This document shows positions 36,199-45,426 of a stretch of DNA of 64,000 bases, piece after piece. A model generated the notes under the pieces. That model did no database searches and was not told the DNA's origin. It saw only the letters and a list, made by a program, of their open reading frames with translations. The translations under genes were made by a program, and so were the position numbers. The stretch spans positions 4,603,501-4,667,500 of the forward strand of contig CP018226.1 in NCBI GenBank assembly GCA_016865015.1, written 5' to 3'. The first letter of the stretch is position 1, and each line of letters opens with the position of its first letter. The DNA comes from Rhizobiales bacterium IMCC20636. GTDB taxonomy: Bacteria > Pseudomonadota > Alphaproteobacteria > Rhizobiales > GCA-2746425.

Positions 36199-37311
36199 AT
36201 GTCCCTGAAACTCACAAACATCACCAAATCCTTCAAGGATGATCTGGTACTGAACCAGGTGTCCCTGTCCGTGGAGAAGGGCCAAACACTGGTTCTGTTC
36301 GGTCCGTCCGGGGCCGGTAAAACCGTATTGCTGCGTCTGATTGCGGGTGTCATCGAGCCGGATGACGGAACCATCGAAATTGACGGGCTCGACATGCAGG
36401 GCGTTGAAGCGGAACATCGCGGGATTGGCATGGCGTTTCAGAATTTTGCACTGTTTCCGCATATGGATGCCCATGCCAATATTGCCAGCCCCCTGACCGC
36501 CCGAAAGCAGACCAAGGATGCGATTGAGGCTGGCGTTCAAAAGCTCGCCAAGCTTCTGAAGATCGACCATGTGCTTAGCCACCAGCCGAAAGAATTGTCC
36601 AACGGACAAAAGCAGCGCACGGCACTCGCCCGCGCTCTGGCTGGCGAACCGGCCACCTTGCTGCTGGATGATCCGCTGCGCAATGTGGATGCCAAGCTGC
36701 GTTTTGAAATGCGCCTGGAGCTGCCGCGCCTGCTGAAGGACCAGAACGCAACGGTTATCTATGTGACGCAAGACTACAAGGAAGCGATGGCGTTTGGTGA
36801 CACCATTGCGGTGATGAGCGGTCATGGCATTCAGCAGGTCGGAACGCCGGCAGACATCTATCTCAGCCCTGGCAACATCGAAACAGCGCGACTGTTCGGG
36901 GATCCTGTGATCAATCTGCTCGATGTCCGCCCGGAAAAAGGTGCTCAGGGTCTGCAGGTGCAGATATCCCAAACCCCGGTTTCAATCGCGGAGGGCTATT
37001 CCAACGCTGTCGATACCGATTGTATTCTCGGCATCCGCCCGGAAGCACTGAGATTTGTCGACAAGGATATGCCGGGGGCCTTTCCGGTTATCGTTGAAGC
37101 AGAAACCCCATTGAACGAAAAGACTGTCAATTTGATGCGCACCGTCAATGGCCGCGAATTGATGCTGTCCCGGCCCGCCGGTTCGCCCGGCCCCTCGGAA
37201 GGGGAAGCCTATATTGCGGTCAATACCAGCGACGCGATGCTTTTTGAAAAAACCACGGGCAATAGAATTGAACCGCTTCATGCTGCTGCCAAGTCAGGAG
37301 ATTCAGCATGA
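36199..37311 (+). CDS. ABC transporter ATPase (UgpC/MalK-like) with altered Walker B and H-loop
   Basis: This is a 370-residue ATPase with an N-terminal nucleotide-binding domain and a C-terminal MalK-type regulatory domain. Walker A is intact (GPSGAGKT, residues 35-42), the Q-loop Gln is residue 81 and the signature is LSNGQ (133-137). Walker B reads LLLDDP, so Asp158 replaces the catalytic Glu, and the switch His is Gln191 in VTQDYKEA. Catalysis at this site should therefore be weak. It overlaps the next ATPase gene by four bases and presumably forms a heterodimer with it. Confidence 0.9.
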   Translation: MSLKLTNITKSFKDDLVLNQVSLSVEKGQTLVLFGPSGAGKTVLLRLIAGVIEPDDGTIEIDGLDMQGVEAEHRGIGMAFQNFALFPHMDAHANIASPLTARKQTKDAIEAGVQKLAKLLKIDHVLSHQPKELSNGQKQRTALARALAGEPATLLLDDPLRNVDAKLRFEMRLELPRLLKDQNATVIYVTQDYKEAMAFGDTIAVMSGHGIQQVGTPADIYLSPGNIETARLFGDPVINLLDVRPEKGAQGLQVQISQTPVSIAEGYSNAVDTDCILGIRPEALRFVDKDMPGAFPVIVEAETPLNEKTVNLMRTVNGRELMLSRPAGSPGPSEGEAYIAVNTSDAMLFEKTTGNRIEPLHAAAKSGDSA

Positions 37312-38432
37312 GTGATGTGATGCTCAGACTGGAAAACATCGACAAATTCTATGGGGCCATCGATGTCGGGGTTCACGCTGTCAAAAATGTCAGCATGGAC
37401 GTCGCGAAAGGCGATATCATCGCCTTGCTGGGATCGTCCGGCTGCGGAAAAACCTCCACCTTGCGGATGATTGCCGGGTTTGAAGCCACCAGCCGCGGCA
37501 AGATTCATCTCGCCGGTCGTGAGGTGCAGAATCTGCGCCCGGTGCTGCGCAATGTTGCCATGGCCTTTGAGGGCTACTCGCTTTATCCCACCGTCACCGT
37601 ACGCGAGAACATTGCCTTCGCTCTGAAATCGACAAATCTGAGCGCTCAGAAAGTTGCTGAAAAGGTCAAGGAAATTTCCGACATGCTGGAAATCTCTGAC
37701 ATTCTTGATCGTTCACCAATGTCCATCTCCGGCGGCCAGCAGCAGCGCGCGTCTCTCGCCAGAGCCCTCATCAGAGAAGCCGATCTATATCTGCTGGATG
37801 AGCCGATGGGACAGTTGGAGCCACAGCTTCGGACCCTGCTCAGAGGCCGCATCAAGCATTTCATCAAGGAGCGCGGGCAAACCGCCATTCTGGTGACCCA
37901 TGATCAAACCGAAGCGAATGCTCTGGGGGACAAGATTGCCGTCATGGAAAATGGCGAGATGCAGCAATATGCCAGCCCGTCCCAGATCAAGGAGCGCCCG
38001 GCCAATCTGTTCACCGGCACATTTGTGGGCGAACCGCCGATGAATGTGTTTCCGGCAACCGCGACGCTGGCTGACGACAACATCCGGCTTCAACTGGAGG
38101 GCAGTCTTGAGCTGAATTATCCCAAATCCAGATTTGCCGACGAAGTGTGCAGCAAATTGATCGAAACGAAACACGTCATCATTGGGGTTCGTCCCTATGC
38201 GGTCAAACGCGGCACCAATGGCGCCAAGGCCACCGTGATTGCCAATCAGTGGCTGGGCGATCAAAGCCATATTGCAGCCAGCTTTGCCAATGGCACAATT
38301 GTTCTGGTTGAACATGATCGTGCGGCGGTCAGTGAAGGCGAGGACATCGTGATCGAGATCGACCCGTCCGATCTTCACATCTTCGATCCTCACAGCGGTG
38401 ATGCACTCAGTCACGGGCGGGACCTTGTGTGA
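37308..38432 (+). CDS. ABC transporter ATPase (UgpC/MalK-like), second copy
   Basis: This is a 374-residue partner ATPase. Walker A is SSGCGKTS (about 43-50), Walker B YLLDEP with catalytic Glu165, signature ISGGQ and switch His198 (VTHDQ) are all intact, but the Q-loop reads MAFEGYSLYP with Glu88 where Gln is normal. It is clearly not a recent duplicate of the preceding ATPase. Together the two should give an asymmetric pair of nucleotide sites. Its stop overlaps the kinase start (TGATG). Confidence 0.9.
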   Translation: MSDVMLRLENIDKFYGAIDVGVHAVKNVSMDVAKGDIIALLGSSGCGKTSTLRMIAGFEATSRGKIHLAGREVQNLRPVLRNVAMAFEGYSLYPTVTVRENIAFALKSTNLSAQKVAEKVKEISDMLEISDILDRSPMSISGGQQQRASLARALIREADLYLLDEPMGQLEPQLRTLLRGRIKHFIKERGQTAILVTHDQTEANALGDKIAVMENGEMQQYASPSQIKERPANLFTGTFVGEPPMNVFPATATLADDNIRLQLEGSLELNYPKSRFADEVCSKLIETKHVIIGVRPYAVKRGTNGAKATVIANQWLGDQSHIAASFANGTIVLVEHDRAAVSEGEDIVIEIDPSDLHIFDPHSGDALSHGRDLV

Positions 38433-39994
38433 TGCCCCGGGATATCTTGATCGGCATTGATGCGGGAACTTCGGTCATAAAGTCTGTCGCTTTTGACCTG
38501 TCCGGGCGGCAGATCGCCGTTGCATCGACGCCGAACAATTATACCACTAGAGCTGATGGTGCCGCCTTTCAATCCCTGACCACGACATGGAATGATTGCT
38601 CGGCGACCTTGCGCATTCTGGGTGACAAGGTCCCCGATCTGGCGCGGCGCACGGCGGCCATTGCCGTCACAGGTCAGGGCGATGGCACCTGGCTGGTTGG
38701 CAAGGACAATGCACCGGTCACAGATGGCTGGTTGTGGCTTGATGCGCGGTCTGCGCCCGCCGTTGACCGGCTCAGCGTGCTGGACACGGACAGAGCGCGC
38801 TTTGAAGCTACAGGTACCGGCCTCAATTGTTGCCAGATGGGCACCCAACTGGCTCATATGCAGGCCACCACGCCTGACGTTCTGGACAAAGCCGAAGTTG
38901 CGCTTCACGCAAAGGACTGGCTCTATCTGAATCTGACCGGAGTGCGGGCAACCGATCCGTCCGAAGCCTGCTTCACCTTCGGCAATTTTCGAACAGCCGC
39001 TTATGATGAATCCGTAATTGAGGCTCTGGGCCTCTCCGCGCATCGCCATTTGTTGCCAGAAATCATTGACGGCACCAAGATCTCTCATCCACTTGATGCT
39101 GAGGCTGCATCACAGACCGGATTGTTGGCCGGTACCCCTGTTGTGCTTGGTTTTGTGGATGTGGTCTGCACCAGTCTTGGAGCCGGGATTTATACCGGCC
39201 AGGAAGGTGTCGGGTGTACAATCCTTGGCTCGACCGGCATGCATATGAAGGCCCGGCGCTCCGAAAATGTTGTGCTCAATGCTGAATCGACCGGCTATGT
39301 CATGGTTCTGCCGATCCCCGGCATGGTTGCACAATTGCAAACCAACATGGCCGCGACCCTGAACATCGACTGGCTGCTGAAAGTCGCAGCTGATCTGCTC
39401 TCGGATTTCGGGCGTCCGACCGATTACACCGAATTGATCAAACACATCGATAATTGGCTGTTGCAGAGCACGCCCGGCGGATTGATGTATCATCCCTATA
39501 TCTCCGAAGCTGGCGAGCGCGGGCCTTTCATCAACACGGCGGCGCGCGCGTCCTTTGCGGGGCTGAATTCCACCCATCGTTTCCCGGATATGGCGCGTGC
39601 CATCGTTGAGGGGCTGGGGATGGCCTCGCGGGATTGCTACAGCGCGATGGGTGACCTTCCCAGTGAAATCCGCTTGAGCGGTGGCGCGGCCAAATCGCGC
39701 ACGCTGCGCAACATCATGTCATCGGCCCTCAAAACCCCGATCCGATGCTCGGACCGAGCGGAAGCTGGCGCTGCCGGTGCGGCCATGATGGCTGCTGTCA
39801 GCGTTGGCATCTATCCGGACATGACATCATCCATCAACGATTGGGTCAGCCCCCTGCTCAGCGAAACCGAACTCCCTGATATGTCTCTCAGCGAGACTTA
39901 CGACAGGCTTTTCGCCGCCTATCAAACCCACAGGACATCGGCTGAACCCGTCTGGCAACAACTGGCAAGTTTACAGGAGCGTAAAGGTGCGTAA
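38432..39994 (+). CDS. FGGY-family kinase, erythritol-kinase-like
   Basis: This is a sugar/polyol kinase of 520 residues. The N-terminal phosphate-binding motif IGIDAGTSVIKSVAFD and the later VTGQGDGTW and WLWLDARS resemble the erythritol kinase (EryA) branch; the C-terminal FGGY domain shows IRLSGGAAKSRTLRNIMS and AGAAGAAMMAA. With a polyol-type importer upstream and a GlpD/EryB-like flavoprotein downstream, phosphorylation of a polyol or related sugar is likely. The exact substrate is not proven. I take ATG 38432, overlapping the ATPase stop, over the adjacent GTG. Confidence 0.85.
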   Translation: MPRDILIGIDAGTSVIKSVAFDLSGRQIAVASTPNNYTTRADGAAFQSLTTTWNDCSATLRILGDKVPDLARRTAAIAVTGQGDGTWLVGKDNAPVTDGWLWLDARSAPAVDRLSVLDTDRARFEATGTGLNCCQMGTQLAHMQATTPDVLDKAEVALHAKDWLYLNLTGVRATDPSEACFTFGNFRTAAYDESVIEALGLSAHRHLLPEIIDGTKISHPLDAEAASQTGLLAGTPVVLGFVDVVCTSLGAGIYTGQEGVGCTILGSTGMHMKARRSENVVLNAESTGYVMVLPIPGMVAQLQTNMAATLNIDWLLKVAADLLSDFGRPTDYTELIKHIDNWLLQSTPGGLMYHPYISEAGERGPFINTAARASFAGLNSTHRFPDMARAIVEGLGMASRDCYSAMGDLPSEIRLSGGAAKSRTLRNIMSSALKTPIRCSDRAEAGAAGAAMMAAVSVGIYPDMTSSINDWVSPLLSETELPDMSLSETYDRLFAAYQTHRTSAEPVWQQLASLQERKGA

Positions 39995-41027
39995 AAAAAT
40001 TGCGATTATCGGCGATCATTTCATGTTGCCGGAAGTCTTTGACGAAAAGATCAATGCCCTTTGCGCTGACAAGGTTGCCATCCGCACGACCAAGAGCAAC
40101 TGGCCCAATGAGCCCATGGAGCATGGCTATGCTGTGGAAGGCATGGACGGGTTGAAAGAGTATTTTGGCACTGCAGACGAGGTTGTGGACTTTGTTGAGG
40201 ATGCGGAAATTCTCGTAACCCAACTGGCGCCCATGTCGCGTTTGATGCTGGAGCGACTGCCCTCCCTGAAAATGATTGCGGTCTCACGCGGCGGGCCTGT
40301 CAACATCGATATGGCAGCGGCCAAAGATCACGAGGTTCTGGTGGTGAACACACCGGGCCGAAACGCGTCTGCTGTGGCAGAGTTTGCCATTGGCGCCATA
40401 TTGGCTGAAACACGGAAAATCAGAGTTGGGCACGAAAGCCTGCGGTCCGGCACTTGGCGCGGCGACCTCTATCGCGCCGATCTGACCGGTCGCGAACTCA
40501 ATGAAATGACCGTTGGCGTCATTGGCTACGGCAATATCGGCACCAAGGTGGTGCGTCTGCTGCGCGCCTTCGGCTGCCGGATACTGGTTCATGACCCCTA
40601 TGTCCAACTGGCGGTTGATGATCTGGAAGCCGGCGTTGAAATGGCCCCGCTGGATGATCTGCTGAGCAACAGCGATATCGTATCGATCCATGCGCGGGTG
40701 ACCGATGAGACCCGGCATATGATGGATGCCGACGCCTTTCGGAAAATGAAACCCGGCTCGCTGTTCGTCAACACGGCCAGAGGGCCCTTGTGCAATTATG
40801 ATGATCTCTATCTGGCCTTGACGGAGGGGCATCTTGGCAGTGCGATGCTTGAAACCTTCTCTGTCGAGCCGCCGCCCACCGATTGGGATCTGCTGAAACT
40901 GCCAAATGTCACGCTGACACCTCATATTGCCGGGGCGTCGGTGCGCACGGTCACCTTTGCTGCCGAACAGGCGGCCGAGGAAGTCCGCAGATTTGTGGCT
41001 GGCGAGCCACCACGCAACCCCTGTTGA
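39987..41027 (+). CDS. D-2-hydroxyacid (phosphoglycerate-type) dehydrogenase
   Basis: This is an NAD-dependent dehydrogenase of 346 residues with the Rossmann motif VGVIGYGNIG at about residue 175. The catalytic triad appears as Arg (in NTARG), Glu (ETFSVEPPP) and His (TPHIAGAS). The start is GTG 39987 with AGGAG upstream, overlapping the kinase gene by eight bases. A hydroxyacid dehydrogenase between a polyol kinase and a GlpD-like protein is unusual. It may act on a phosphorylated acid later in the route. Confidence 0.86.
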   Translation: MRKKIAIIGDHFMLPEVFDEKINALCADKVAIRTTKSNWPNEPMEHGYAVEGMDGLKEYFGTADEVVDFVEDAEILVTQLAPMSRLMLERLPSLKMIAVSRGGPVNIDMAAAKDHEVLVVNTPGRNASAVAEFAIGAILAETRKIRVGHESLRSGTWRGDLYRADLTGRELNEMTVGVIGYGNIGTKVVRLLRAFGCRILVHDPYVQLAVDDLEAGVEMAPLDDLLSNSDIVSIHARVTDETRHMMDADAFRKMKPGSLFVNTARGPLCNYDDLYLALTEGHLGSAMLETFSVEPPPTDWDLLKLPNVTLTPHIAGASVRTVTFAAEQAAEEVRRFVAGEPPRNPC

Positions 41028-41125
41028 TGGCAAACTGTGATGAAACATGCGCGCATCCCGAAAAACAGTGCTAAGCGGTCCCCCGGGTCCGGCTCACATA
41101 GCACTCACAACAAGGGATATGCTGC

Positions 41126-42625
41126 ATGAATGATGTGGTTGATATTTTCGTCATTGGCGGTGGTATCAATGGTGCCGGCATCGCCCGTGATGCGGCCGGG
41201 CGCGGCATGTCGGTCATCTTGTGCGAGAAGGACGATCTGGCTCAGGGAACCTCCTCTCGCTCTGGCAAGCTGGTTCATGGCGGCTTGCGCTATCTTGAAT
41301 ATTACGAATTTCGACTGGTGCGCGAAGCGCTGATAGAGCGCGAGGTTTTGCTCAATTCAGCCAGCCACATCATCTGGCCGCTGCGCTTTGTCCTGCCGCA
41401 CAGCCCCGATGACCGACCGGCATGGCTGGTTCGGCTGGGCCTGTTTCTCTACGACCATCTGGGCGGGCGCAAAAAGCTGCCCGGCACCAGAAGCCTGAAT
41501 TTGCATCAGGCCCCCGAAGGCGCTCCGATCAAGGACGCCTACAAGAAGGGCTTTGAATATTCTGATTGCTGGGTGGATGATGCGCGTCTGGTGGTTCTCA
41601 ACGCAGTTGATGCACATCGCCATGGCGCGGAGATTCTGACGCGCACCGCCTGCAGCTCTGCGCGCCGTGAAGGTGATGTCTGGAACATCGAAATGACGGA
41701 CACCCAAACCGGGCAGACACGCAACGTCTTGGCGCGGGCTGTCGTCAATGCAGGTGGCCCGTGGGTCAATGACATCATCAACCGGGTGACGGGCACAAAT
41801 TCACGCCGTACCGTGCGCCTTGTCAAAGGCAGCCACATCATTGTCCCCAAATTCTGGGACGGACCGCACGCCTACCTTGTGCAAAACCACGACAAACGAG
41901 TCATTTTCATCAACCCCTATGAAGGGGATAAAGCCCTGATTGGCACCACTGATACGCCCTATGATGGTCCGCCTGAGCAGGTCGAACCGGATGATTCAGA
42001 GGTTTCCTATCTGTTGGCTGCCGTAAACAAATATTTCAAACAGCCACTGACCGAAGCCGATATCCTGCAAAAATTCTCTGGCGTGCGCCCGCTTTATGAT
42101 GATGGCAATGGCAATCCCAGTGCGGTGACGCGGGATTATGTTCTGGATCTGGAACCCGGCTCCGGTGCACCGCTGCTCAACATATTCGGCGGGAAAATCA
42201 CAACCTTTCGCAAACTTGCAGAACACGCGATGGAGAAACTCACACCGTTTTTCCCGGAGATGAAAAAGACCTGGACCGCAGATGCACCTCTGCCCGGCGG
42301 CGATTTTCCAAATGCCGATTTCGAAACCTTTTCAAGCGCGTTGCAGGTGCAATATGCATGGATGCCAAAAACCCTCACACACCACTATGCCAGGCTTTAT
42401 GGCACCCTCACACAGCAGATCATCGGTAATGCAAATAGTATGGTTGATCTGGGCAAGAAATTTGGACCGGATCTGTTTGAAGCTGAGGTGCAATTCCTCT
42501 GCACCCATGAATGGGCACAAACCCCCGAGGATATTCTCTACCGGCGAACCAAACACAATCTGCATATGAGTGAGGCCGAAAAGGCCAAATTTGCGGAGTG
42601 GTTCGCGGGGATGAGAGGGAACTGA
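41126..42625 (+). CDS. FAD-dependent glycerol-3-phosphate/polyol-phosphate dehydrogenase (GlpD/EryB-like)
   Basis: This is a 499-residue flavoprotein that oxidises a polyol phosphate and passes electrons to the quinone pool at the inner membrane. The FAD-binding motif VIGGGINGAGIARDAAGRG is at the N-terminus, followed by TSSRSGKLVHGGLRYLEYYE and the C-terminal GlpD domain. GlpD and erythritol-phosphate dehydrogenase EryB are close relatives and cannot be separated by eye; the erythritol-kinase-like gene upstream favours a tetritol or similar. ATG 41126 follows AAGGGAT. It is the last gene before an AT-rich island. Confidence 0.88.
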   Translation: MNDVVDIFVIGGGINGAGIARDAAGRGMSVILCEKDDLAQGTSSRSGKLVHGGLRYLEYYEFRLVREALIEREVLLNSASHIIWPLRFVLPHSPDDRPAWLVRLGLFLYDHLGGRKKLPGTRSLNLHQAPEGAPIKDAYKKGFEYSDCWVDDARLVVLNAVDAHRHGAEILTRTACSSARREGDVWNIEMTDTQTGQTRNVLARAVVNAGGPWVNDIINRVTGTNSRRTVRLVKGSHIIVPKFWDGPHAYLVQNHDKRVIFINPYEGDKALIGTTDTPYDGPPEQVEPDDSEVSYLLAAVNKYFKQPLTEADILQKFSGVRPLYDDGNGNPSAVTRDYVLDLEPGSGAPLLNIFGGKITTFRKLAEHAMEKLTPFFPEMKKTWTADAPLPGGDFPNADFETFSSALQVQYAWMPKTLTHHYARLYGTLTQQIIGNANSMVDLGKKFGPDLFEAEVQFLCTHEWAQTPEDILYRRTKHNLHMSEAEKAKFAEWFAGMRGN

Positions 42626-43018
42626 AGCCAGCAAGTTTCGCGCGACACCTCGCCTTGACCACATGATACTTAGCAAGCGTTGCCTTCAATCGCAGCCAGC
42701 AATACCGTGCCGACTAAAATGAACTTATGGTATTGTGCGGGTAGCGCATACTGAAATGCAGCCGTCATTGATGTGCTACAAAAGACCTTGAGAACTCAAC
42801 TTAATCCAGTCCAATCTCAAAAAGCAGGCAAGTTTCTTTATCTACACCTAGGGCGCGCGGATATTTTTTCAGTTGATGATATCCGACGAGAAACAATGGA
42901 TTCTAAAGTTTAGAACTTTTGCGTTCACAATCATGCATGACTAGTGTTTCAAATCTAGCACATATGTGGTTTAAGTTTCTGTCGGCCATAACTATAAGTT
43001 GTTCTCGGAGTTGAATTT
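42626..43018. other. AT-rich non-coding gap at the left edge of an island
   Basis: About 390 bases without a credible gene. Base composition drops here; bases 42781-42840 have 22 G+C of 60. Just before 43019, TATAAG (with a weak TTTAAG box 17 bases upstream) and GGAG give a plausible promoter and ribosome site for the next gene. I found no tRNA, integrase fragment or flanking direct repeat. Confidence 0.5.
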
Positions 43019-44275
43019 ATGGATAAGAAGACGCAAGGCGCATGGATCATCCACCATGGCAAGAAAATCTGGGGAACTAACAATGGCGCCGCGAGTTACC
43101 CCGCCATTGATATTGCCGCAAAGTCTGGTGCTTTGCTAGCCAGAATGGCGGCGTCGAAACAATCCGAACTAAACTCGAATCTTGTTACCACTTTGGCCAA
43201 AGCAGGCGGACTAAGCCCCAAAACGGATCTGCCCGCTTGTTTGGAACAATTGTCCAATGAGAGAGTTATCGATCTAGCGTCTGATGGATCAGTCGCTGTA
43301 ATTGGCGTGACTGCTAGCAGCGCGCTGGACCATACATCCACTTTATTTGAGAGGAACGATCCAGAACCATTTGAGACCGCAGCTATTGGATTAGGCGAAT
43401 TAGTTTCACAATCCCCAGTTGGAAAAAAGCTCGCGGGAGAGAAAATCGGCGATGAATATCGCTTAACCAATCTAGAAGTGGCAGATTTTCTGGGGCAGGC
43501 TACCGCATTTGGATTCATTGAGTCCGATGAAGAGGGCGACGACCCACTTTTATTCAACGGAAATTTGTTTAGGCGGGAAAGCATCGCAAAGACGAAGAAA
43601 GTGTTGGATTCATTAGACTCTGTTGAACAAGCTGCATTTTCTCAATTTGAAACTGCTTTGAAGGCTGGTGGCGCGTTGAAACTATCTGAAGCCGAGCGTA
43701 TGCTTGGGAAGCCTCTTCTCTCCAAACTGCGGGCTGCAGGTGTTTTCGACGAGAATATTGTATCAAATGAAAATGGTGATCATAGCTTTATAACTTCCCC
43801 CGGAGCATTTCATAAATTCTCAAATCCAATGGTTGATGACGCCTTTGATCATGCAAAAGCGCTAGTTGCTGCCCTGAGCTATGGCATGCATGTTAGTTCA
43901 ACTGATCGGGGCGCAATCTGGGGTGTCGATTTATTACTTAAGAAGCTACTACGGGGGGAAGCAGTAGGCCCGGCTCCCGCGATCGGGAAAGACTACCGTG
44001 CCCTAGAACTGGAGCGTGTAATTTCAATCAAACCACAAGGGTCGCGTTATACCATGCGATTGTTGAAGCGAGAGGTGGGCGAGATTGCCCTACAGGTTTT
44101 GCAACATGGTAGTGCTGCTGCCGCAGCAGTTGGTGGCATTCCCGGCGCACAGGTTTCCGGGTATACCGGACCTGAAAAGGCGCGTGCTAATTTTCGGAAA
44201 CGAAAAGATGTACAACCAAGTAAAATGCAAATGAGAGGGCTGCTCAGTTCGGTTCGATCGGAGGGCGGCCTATGA
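43019..44275 (+). CDS. Unknown protein, first gene of an AT-rich two-gene unit
   Basis: I do not recognise this 418-residue protein. There is no signal peptide or membrane segment. The N-terminus contains AWIIHHGKKIW. The body looks alpha-helical with repeated short helix-rich blocks that could be winged helices (for example LTNLEVADFLGQATAFGFIE and LSEAERMLGKPLLSKLRAAG), then an Ala-rich segment and a basic C-terminus (KARANFRKRKD). Its stop overlaps the start of the following nuclease-like gene (ATGA), so the two are co-translated and probably act together. Codon use and G+C differ from the flanking sugar genes, suggesting transfer. A role as sensor or DNA-binding partner is only a guess. 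Confidence 0.75.
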   Translation: MDKKTQGAWIIHHGKKIWGTNNGAASYPAIDIAAKSGALLARMAASKQSELNSNLVTTLAKAGGLSPKTDLPACLEQLSNERVIDLASDGSVAVIGVTASSALDHTSTLFERNDPEPFETAAIGLGELVSQSPVGKKLAGEKIGDEYRLTNLEVADFLGQATAFGFIESDEEGDDPLLFNGNLFRRESIAKTKKVLDSLDSVEQAAFSQFETALKAGGALKLSEAERMLGKPLLSKLRAAGVFDENIVSNENGDHSFITSPGAFHKFSNPMVDDAFDHAKALVAALSYGMHVSSTDRGAIWGVDLLLKKLLRGEAVGPAPAIGKDYRALELERVISIKPQGSRYTMRLLKREVGEIALQVLQHGSAAAAAVGGIPGAQVSGYTGPEKARANFRKRKDVQPSKMQMRGLLSSVRSEGGL

Positions 44276-45426
44276 CAAAGAAAGCCCATGGAAAAAAGGG
44301 ATTTGCCACCGAAGAACTACTTAGGGAATACTTCTTACGTGCTGGATTCTTCGTTATTCGAGGAACTAGCTTACTCTATGATCAACTAGAACTAACCGAT
44401 GTCGATCTTTGGATATATGAACGCTCTGCGACACTTGCCCGCCGAAGAACAATTATCGATGTCAAAGATAAACAACGGCCGCAGGCTGCGGAGCGTCTAT
44501 TTTTCGTCAGCGGGCTAGGCAAAACGATAGGCGTCGAAGGCGTTGGCGTCGCAACCACCGACAAAAACCCGAAACTCCGAGCGCTTGCGCGAAAGAATAA
44601 GGTTCTATGGATCGACGGCGATGATCTTCAAAGACTTAAATCCAGTAACAAACTGCTGCAAGGCGGGCGATTGACAGATGAAGATTTCTTTTCAATTGTA
44701 GATGATTTGGACAAGAAGCGTGGAGGCCGCCACTACCGGATACAAATAGATAGAATTAAGTCCGCAGTAGCTGATCGGTTTGGCGCATCTTCGGCTAACT
44801 TAGCACTTGACGCATTCCAGGTTTTCTCAAACGAAGCAATTAAATCGCATCCGAAAAGCGACGCTGCCAGCGCTCTAACTCGAATCAGTTTTTTTGCAGC
44901 AGCTCTTGCAGCAGCGGCCCTAGATTTTGCATCAGCTGACACTGCACTAAGGCCTGTTGCAGAGCGTCGTAAACATATGGCAAATGCAATTCGTTTTGGG
45001 GAAAACGTCGAGGGCACTTACGACAAACTAGAATGGGCTGAAATGGCCCTTCGGGAATATTCTAACAACGGGGCAAGCATAGCCTCTCAAATTAGAACGG
45101 GATTTGAGCGTGACATTAATCAGGTGCCAGCCGAGGAATTTGCCGAAATCGTTGTGAGGCTTAGCAACACAAATTCCTTATTCGATATTGCACGCACGTT
45201 AGAATATGCGGCTTATAGAGTGGACGAAGTATCATTTGATTCGCTACCAACGGAAGCAAAGAGTTTTGTGGGAGCATTATTAGATTTCTCCAAGCAAGAT
45301 CGAAAATTATTTTCAGCAGCCTCGCCAACGGGGACATGGTGCCCGAGTTCGTTAGATAGCTCTGGAGAGGAAGAAGAGGCTGAAGAAATCATTGAAACTG
45401 GCGAACAGGGAAATCTAATATTGTAG
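44272..45426 (+). CDS. PD-(D/E)XK nuclease-like protein of unknown function
   Basis: This is a 384-residue protein whose first 110 residues have the pattern of a restriction-endonuclease-like fold. A helix with Glu14/Glu15 (GFATEELLREYFLRAGFFVI) is followed by a strand with TDVDLW (Asp43, Asp45) and a second strand ending IIDVKDK (Asp63, Lys65), then alternating helix and strand segments. This matches the E...D...(D/E)xK metal-site layout of Mrr-like and similar nucleases. The remaining 270 residues are helical with no recognised domain and end in an acidic tail (SGEEEEAEE). The gene is coupled to the unknown gene upstream in an AT-rich island. Defence against foreign DNA is plausible but unproven. 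Confidence 0.7.
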   Translation: MTKKAHGKKGFATEELLREYFLRAGFFVIRGTSLLYDQLELTDVDLWIYERSATLARRRTIIDVKDKQRPQAAERLFFVSGLGKTIGVEGVGVATTDKNPKLRALARKNKVLWIDGDDLQRLKSSNKLLQGGRLTDEDFFSIVDDLDKKRGGRHYRIQIDRIKSAVADRFGASSANLALDAFQVFSNEAIKSHPKSDAASALTRISFFAAALAAAALDFASADTALRPVAERRKHMANAIRFGENVEGTYDKLEWAEMALREYSNNGASIASQIRTGFERDINQVPAEEFAEIVVRLSNTNSLFDIARTLEYAAYRVDEVSFDSLPTEAKSFVGALLDFSKQDRKLFSAASPTGTWCPSSLDSSGEEEEAEEIIETGEQGNLIL

